NCBI GenBank assembly: GCA_030490835.1
Contig: CM059977.1
Span: 11,374,765-11,438,764, forward strand
Direction of reading: 5' to 3'
DNA: 64,000 nt
Source: Annona cherimola
Lineage: Eukaryota; Streptophyta; Magnoliopsida; Magnoliales; Annonaceae
Position 1 is the first letter of the stretch; each line of letters opens with the position of its first letter. Positions 59,034 to 64,000 of this stretch are shown here, piece after piece. The position numbers and the translations under genes are program-made. The notes under the pieces were generated by a model. The model had not been told where the DNA came from. It saw only the letters and a list, made by a program, of their open reading frames with translations, and did not search any database.

Positions 59034-60535
59034 CTCTACTTTCATAATGAAAATAAAATTTCATTAGTTATATTATTTTATGTGATTTGTTTTATAATGC
59101 TACTAAAAAAGCGATAACTACTTTAAAATATATAATTAAGCATAAATTATAAAAAATGCTTAGATTATTAATAGTTTATAAAATTATTTACCTATCGAGA
59201 AATGATCTGATTAAGCTCGGCTAAATAAATGTCTTATTTAGCTCAGTTCAAAAAATTCATTTAAATTTTTTTAAATTTTTTTAAATTTTTTAAAAAATTT
59301 TCTCCTAAAATTGCTAACATAGATGCATTTAACATATAAACAAGGTTCTATCATTTGTAGATAGATGTATATGTTTTTTTGATATTTTTAAATATAAAGA
59401 CATTCTAAATACATATATACATATATATTTAAAAATTTCCGAAAAATTTGCCTATTTATAATTTTGATCCCATGATTTCGTTGTATGTGGATATAACTCT
59501 CCAAGTCCTAATGTTGTGTAAAATAACTTTGAGCTTGATTAAATTTCAAGATTGATAGTAAAGTAGACAATAAACCTGTAACATTTTCAATATATATCAA
59601 AATTAGTATCACATAGATGTATTTAATATGCAAAATATATATTCACAAGATATTTTTGCATAACATTAAAAGTTAAAAAGAGTTGTATTTACAAATATTG
59701 AGACTGTGATGTTAAAATCATAAATAGCTCATATAAAAAATCACAACCGGTCAAACTCCTGTGGTTATTTTTTGCAAATAATCCTAATGTTTTAAAGATT
59801 TAGATATTACATTTTTAAATAAGTCTTAGGCTGGGCTAATGAGTTAATAGCTTGGACCAATGACTTTATTTATTTTTTATAAACTTGTTAATTTAGGTAG
59901 ATTGTATTATTTTTGAAAACGTGTGTATATATTTTTTAAAATTTTGAATATAAAAATATTTGGTATTTTTTAAAGCTTGAAAAAGAGTAAAATACAAATG
60001 AGGGTCAAAATATATAAATACATATTTCTTAGAGAACGGTAGAAATTGATTTATAGATTAAATATAGTTGAATTAATAAGTTTACAAAAAACTAAAAAAT
60101 AAAAATGAAGATTTTAGCCCTTACAAATCAATTTGTTGATTGTGGCAAGTACCCAACCCCAGAAGATCATACGCGGCTCTGAATCGATGATATACCACGA
60201 TGGACGGATTGGATTGCGCGGCAAACATAAATCGCGGGAGCACGAGCCCTACAAGTTACAACGTCGGTTCGAATCTCCTAGGTGACACGGTCGCGGAACT
60301 AGCGTTTGCTTGAGGACGACGCAGGCGGCTGGCGTGGCTCTTCGCCAGTTCGGCCCTTGCCTTTTCTTTCCTTCTCAGTCCTTACAGCCAAGGGAAGACC
60401 GCCGGCCGTATCTGTATCCATATTAGCTGCGACAGAGACAATCCCCATCTGCTCCTTTCTTCCTTCTAGCTCACCTCTCTATCGCCCTCTCGCTGGAAGC
60501 CTTCTTTCCTCGACTTCAGAGGACATAAAAAGAAA

Positions 60536-63524
60536 ATGGGGCGACATAAGGGAGAAGCTGCCAGAAGCAAGACTCGCCCTTCCAGCAGCAGGTTTTTCCT
60601 CCCTCTCTATCTGTCCTTCGCCCAATCTTTGATCAGTTCATGACCTACTTTCAATTCTTGCAGTCTTGCTGCCTCTCTTCTACCACCCTCAGGAACGGCA
60701 GCGGTTGGCTTTGGAGGCTACGTTGGTAGCTCACGCCTCGATACGTCTACCTCATCCACCGAATCCGCCTCCTTCTCCGTACGTTTTCTCTTGATTCAAC
60801 TCAGTTGTAGCTGCTTTCAGCATTTCTTTCTGTTTTTATCAGTGCAAAAATGCAGAGCTGGCTCCTCATGTGGTGAACTGGCGGCTAAAGAGGTGTTTTT
60901 GCTCTTCTTTGAGAGGTTTCGAGGGTAATTCGTTTCTGGCTTGTGAAAAATGCGTGCTGCCACTCCGTAATTGAGACAAAACAAACACTCGCAACTGCAG
61001 AGATGTGTGGATCCCAAGGATCATACCCTCGCATACTGTTGAAAACTGGATGGCATGGAATGGAAATTCCCTGCGAAAGATAGTCTCGGGTTCTGCGTAT
61101 TGAGTGTTGACGGACTTCCTTCTCAATGCTCATATATAGCTAAATCTTGTACATGCATCTTCTAACTCTGAAAAATATATATATATTTTTTTCCTTCTCT
61201 CGTCACTCTCTTTTACGCTTTTATTTTCTACCCTATATGTTGTTACCACTTTCGTGGAAAAAAGGTCTCTTTGTTTATGCTTGCTGGACCTCACGCGATT
61301 TATCTCAATTTCTAACCAATTCAGTCTTGATGACGGCAACATATATTGGTTTATGTTCCACACAGTCAAAAGGGGTAAATTTTCTTTCTTTCATTTTAGT
61401 ACATGAGCCACTTCAATTTCATTTCAACTAATATTTTGTAACAATCTTGATAAAATGAATTAGCTTTGCTTTACCATCAGGATCTATTTTCTCAGTATTT
61501 TCATATTTTTGATCTTTTCTCTAGATGTTTCTGAGTCTTCGTTGAAGTACTTCATAATATCTGATTATGTCATACTTAAGGATCATCCTTCTAGAAGCTC
61601 ATTGTCTGCTGCTTACTATGAAATTCTCTTTTTTTTTTTTTTTTTTGTGGCAGGATCTGGATGGTGAAGTGGCTCAACACTTAAAAAGGCTTGGTAGGAA
61701 AGATCCTATTACAAAGGTGAGAGTTGTGTTTTAATGCTACAATACTGATAAATTCTTATTTGCGGTGGCCAATCAATTTTGTCTATCACTCAGCATGCTC
61801 CCCCGTGTAAACAATCATGTGTTCCTTAGAATTTCATGGACTATCTACAACTTTATAGTCTGTTACAAAATGAAACTCACTACTAATGATTTTTGTTACA
61901 GCTTAAAGCCTTGACATCCTTATCTAGTCTATTTAAGGAAAGATCTAGTGAAGAAGTCTCACAGATTATCCCACAATGGGTAAGTTTCATTATTAAAATC
62001 CCTGAAGCTTAGGATGTTTTAGTTCTTGAAAAAATTGAGATTTTGTTTTCGTTTTAAAAACTCTTCTAAACCCAGAGCTTTTATGGTTAAAAAACACACT
62101 TATTTTTCATGTGGAATCTTTATTCGGTGCATCACCTAGTGGGAATGTGGCATGCATCAATATCTCTAATGATATTTCACTGTCCAGTTTGAATAGCAAT
62201 GTTTCCACCAACAATTTCATGCTGAATGTAGATCCATTGATTGAAGTTGGTAGATATAGTTGATCTTCATTAACAGCGGCTAATAGCACAAGTATTATGT
62301 GATGGCTATCTAGACTTGTTGGATCCACTCACCACCATTTATCTATGGTCCAAATTCACTCACTGGTGATTAAGGGCATTTCTCCTCTTCTTGTGGTGGG
62401 GAATCTATAAGACTCCAAATGATAGCTGTTAACTATATCCTGTTTTTCATCTTAGATGGGACCCATCAGCCATTTCAATGATCCATTTGATCCTCTCCTG
62501 TCTGTAAGAGCTCTTCAGCCCCAACCCAACATCCTTTAGAGCTTTCCAACTCATTATGAACTCGTCATATACTCTCTTTCAATCTTGAGGAGGAGTTCAT
62601 TTCACATGGAGGGTGGCGATGATGTGGAACATGGTCTTGACAAGGGCAGGGAGGTTTGATGGGCTTGGCTTAGGGTTGTTATGTGTCAGAGTTGATAGGA
62701 TCCAGGGTTTTTTGGTTGTATTGGGCTTAGGCCTAATGTATTTTTAGTTGCATTTGTGTTATACTTAGTTTTGGTCGGTTGTATGTCGTCTAGGATAAGC
62801 CTTTATACAGGTCAAGGACTGGTTGCATAGAAAAACCCTCAATAATTGGTCTTAGGCCTGACTCTGTCCCTTTTTTCTACTTCTCTTTTTGCATTTGTAT
62901 CTTGGTTGAACTGTTGATCATCAAGGGGCTTGCAAAATCCATTTGTGAATGTCTAAAACAAGGAACAATTTCGGAAAATCTTCCACACAAATTGGGAATT
63001 ATAGATAAATAAGGTTATATTGAATATGAAGGTCGATATCATGGAATCTCTTCGGTTTTTATTTGCCCTTCTCCTATTCACCACTATATGTGCTGCATAG
63101 ATTTGTTGACATTGTTTTTCACGTGGTGCAATCTATAGTGATACTTATAGTGTGCATTTATATTTATTTTAGTTTGTTTTGAACTTTCATTGAAAATTCT
63201 GATCAGTGATATTCAGAGCATTGCTTGGTTTTTCTGTAATTGAAATAAAAAATGGCTATATTGGCCTCTTTAACCACTACTAGATTGTCTATTTTCCATT
63301 ATGAAAAGTAATTTATAAATATAGTGGTTTAAATTTTGATTTGCCAAATGCTTTTTTGAGCTCTTCTTTTGCGTTTAGGCACACAAATGATATTCAAGGT
63401 ACTTTTGGTATTTATCACTCTTCATTACACAGACATTTGAGTATAAGAGGCTCTTGCTTGACTACAATAGAGAAGTTCGGCGATCAACTCAGGATACGAT
63501 GACTAATCTTGTCAACACAGTCGG
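60536..63524 (+). CDS. LTN1: E3 ubiquitin ligase listerin, N-terminal exons (partial)
   Basis: First five exons of listerin, the large RING E3 that ubiquitinates stalled nascent chains on 60S subunits (ribosome quality control) in the cytosol. Exons: 60536-60591, 60664-60778, 61654-61716, 61902-61979 and 63433-63524, all with GT-AG borders and consistent phases. They give [18 protein letters not shown], then [65 protein letters not shown] and [19 protein letters not shown] to TNLVNTVG. This N-terminal HEAT-repeat region is strongly conserved in plant listerins. The gene continues past the window; the RING domain at its far C-terminus is not visible. The ATG at 60536 follows a GC-rich leader; an overlapping ORF from 60306 is not coding. 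No lesion is seen in the visible part. Confidence 0.93.
61980..63432 (+). other. Intron 4 of listerin
   Basis: 1453-bp intron between gtaagtttc and ttacacag. No element was clearly recognised in it; a small minus-strand ORF at 62107-62328 is taken as chance. Confidence 0.7.
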
Positions 63525-63809
63525 GTATGGTCTTATACCTCTATTCATATTACAATCATTCCTTTCATATTTCCTTCATTGACAAGTTCTAATTTCTGTC
63601 ATAAATCATATTAAATGTGTAACTCCTTTGGACATTTATGCCAATAAACTTTAATTTTCTCTGAATTGGCATGAAAATGTCTTTGTCATTGTATTAACTA
63701 AGGTCTTTGTATGGATGATTAACATATTAGTGTTCGGATAATGTGTGCAAAGATGTGTTTAAACTCATGGGATCAGTTTTGACTGTAAATCAGCCTCTCT
63801 GATTATGTA

Positions 63810-64000
63810 GGGTCTGTTTGGCATTAAAGAAAACTTTGGGACATTTTTTGCAGCACAAATATTTTCAATGCATTTATTGCACATTGGACCATGCGAGCTC
63901 AGCTGTGAACTTTTGCTGCGATGGGAAAAATGTCAGACGTATACGAACCGTTGAAATTGGTACAGGCCACATGCGAGCTCAGCTGTGAGAGAATACACAA
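63810..64000 (+). mobile_element. Possible PIF/Harbinger MITE start in listerin intron 5
   Basis: GGGTCTGTTTGGC at 63810 matches the terminus of the nested element at 31924-32288. The other end is outside the window. The phrase atgcgagctcagctgtga occurs twice nearby (63892-63909 and 63971-63988). Confidence 0.4.

Larger units (their letters stand above)
56181..60535. other. Gene-free stretch between receptor kinase and listerin
   Basis: Filled with AT-rich elements: a TIR element (56400-57965) interrupted by a foldback MITE (56599-56990), another foldback copy at 58405-58690, a 280-bp MITE at 58759-59033, and partial foldback copies at about 59205-59460 and 59825-60125. The last 400 bp are GC-richer and form the promoter and 5' leader of the next gene, including a tRNA-like ggttcgaatctcc at 60262-60274. 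Confidence 0.55.

Noticed and set aside
60306..60632. ORF overlapping the listerin start in another frame
   Set aside because: It crosses exon 1 and intron 1 in a different frame; the ATG at 60536 gives the conserved listerin N-terminus.

Overview
This is plant nuclear DNA: very AT-rich intergenic sequence dense in small transposable elements, interrupted by a few GC-rich genes with GT-AG introns. Gene families (CHX exchanger, laccase, LRR receptor kinase, PRA1, listerin, Abraxas-like) are those of a flowering plant. The contrast between GC-rich exons and AT-rich flanks is compatible with a monocot, but I cannot name the species.

Layout. 1-7 kb: two plus-strand CHX-type cation/H+ exchanger genes in tandem; the first is seen only as its intact last exon, the second (3786-6960) is a decaying copy with frameshifts, a lost splice donor and an in-frame GTG microsatellite. 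7-12 kb: non-autonomous hAT, CACTA-like and PIF/Harbinger-type DNA transposons. 12.2-15.3 kb (minus): a two-exon Abraxas-like (BRISC/BRCA1-A subunit type) gene with a 2.1-kb intron. 17.6-20.3 kb (minus): a complete six-exon laccase. 20.4-35 kb: no gene recognised; MITEs, nested elements and degenerate LTR pieces. 35.1-41.5 kb: a complete, very young LTR retrotransposon in minus orientation, with 1190-bp LTRs differing at one base, a perfect 5-bp target duplication, PBS, PPT and a gag ORF but no pol (a TR-GAG type element). 43.7-44.4 kb (minus): a single-exon PRA1-family gene. 44.5-53 kb: gene-free with an old LTR fragment and MITEs. 53.2-56.2 kb (plus): an IMK-type LRR receptor-like kinase whose catalytic-loop Asp is replaced. 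56.2-60.5 kb: MITEs again. 60.5 kb to the end (plus): the first five exons of listerin (LTN1), the ribosome quality-control E3 ligase, running off the window.

The genes do not form a pathway; this is ordinary gene-island structure. The most interesting content is in the transposable elements: a foldback MITE group with 8-11-bp target duplications in which a similar palindromic core is seen with two different sets of termini, several clear nested insertions, a 280-bp MITE family with at least nine copies here, and the recent gag-only retrotransposon, which landed at the start of a tRNA-like (possibly SINE) promoter.
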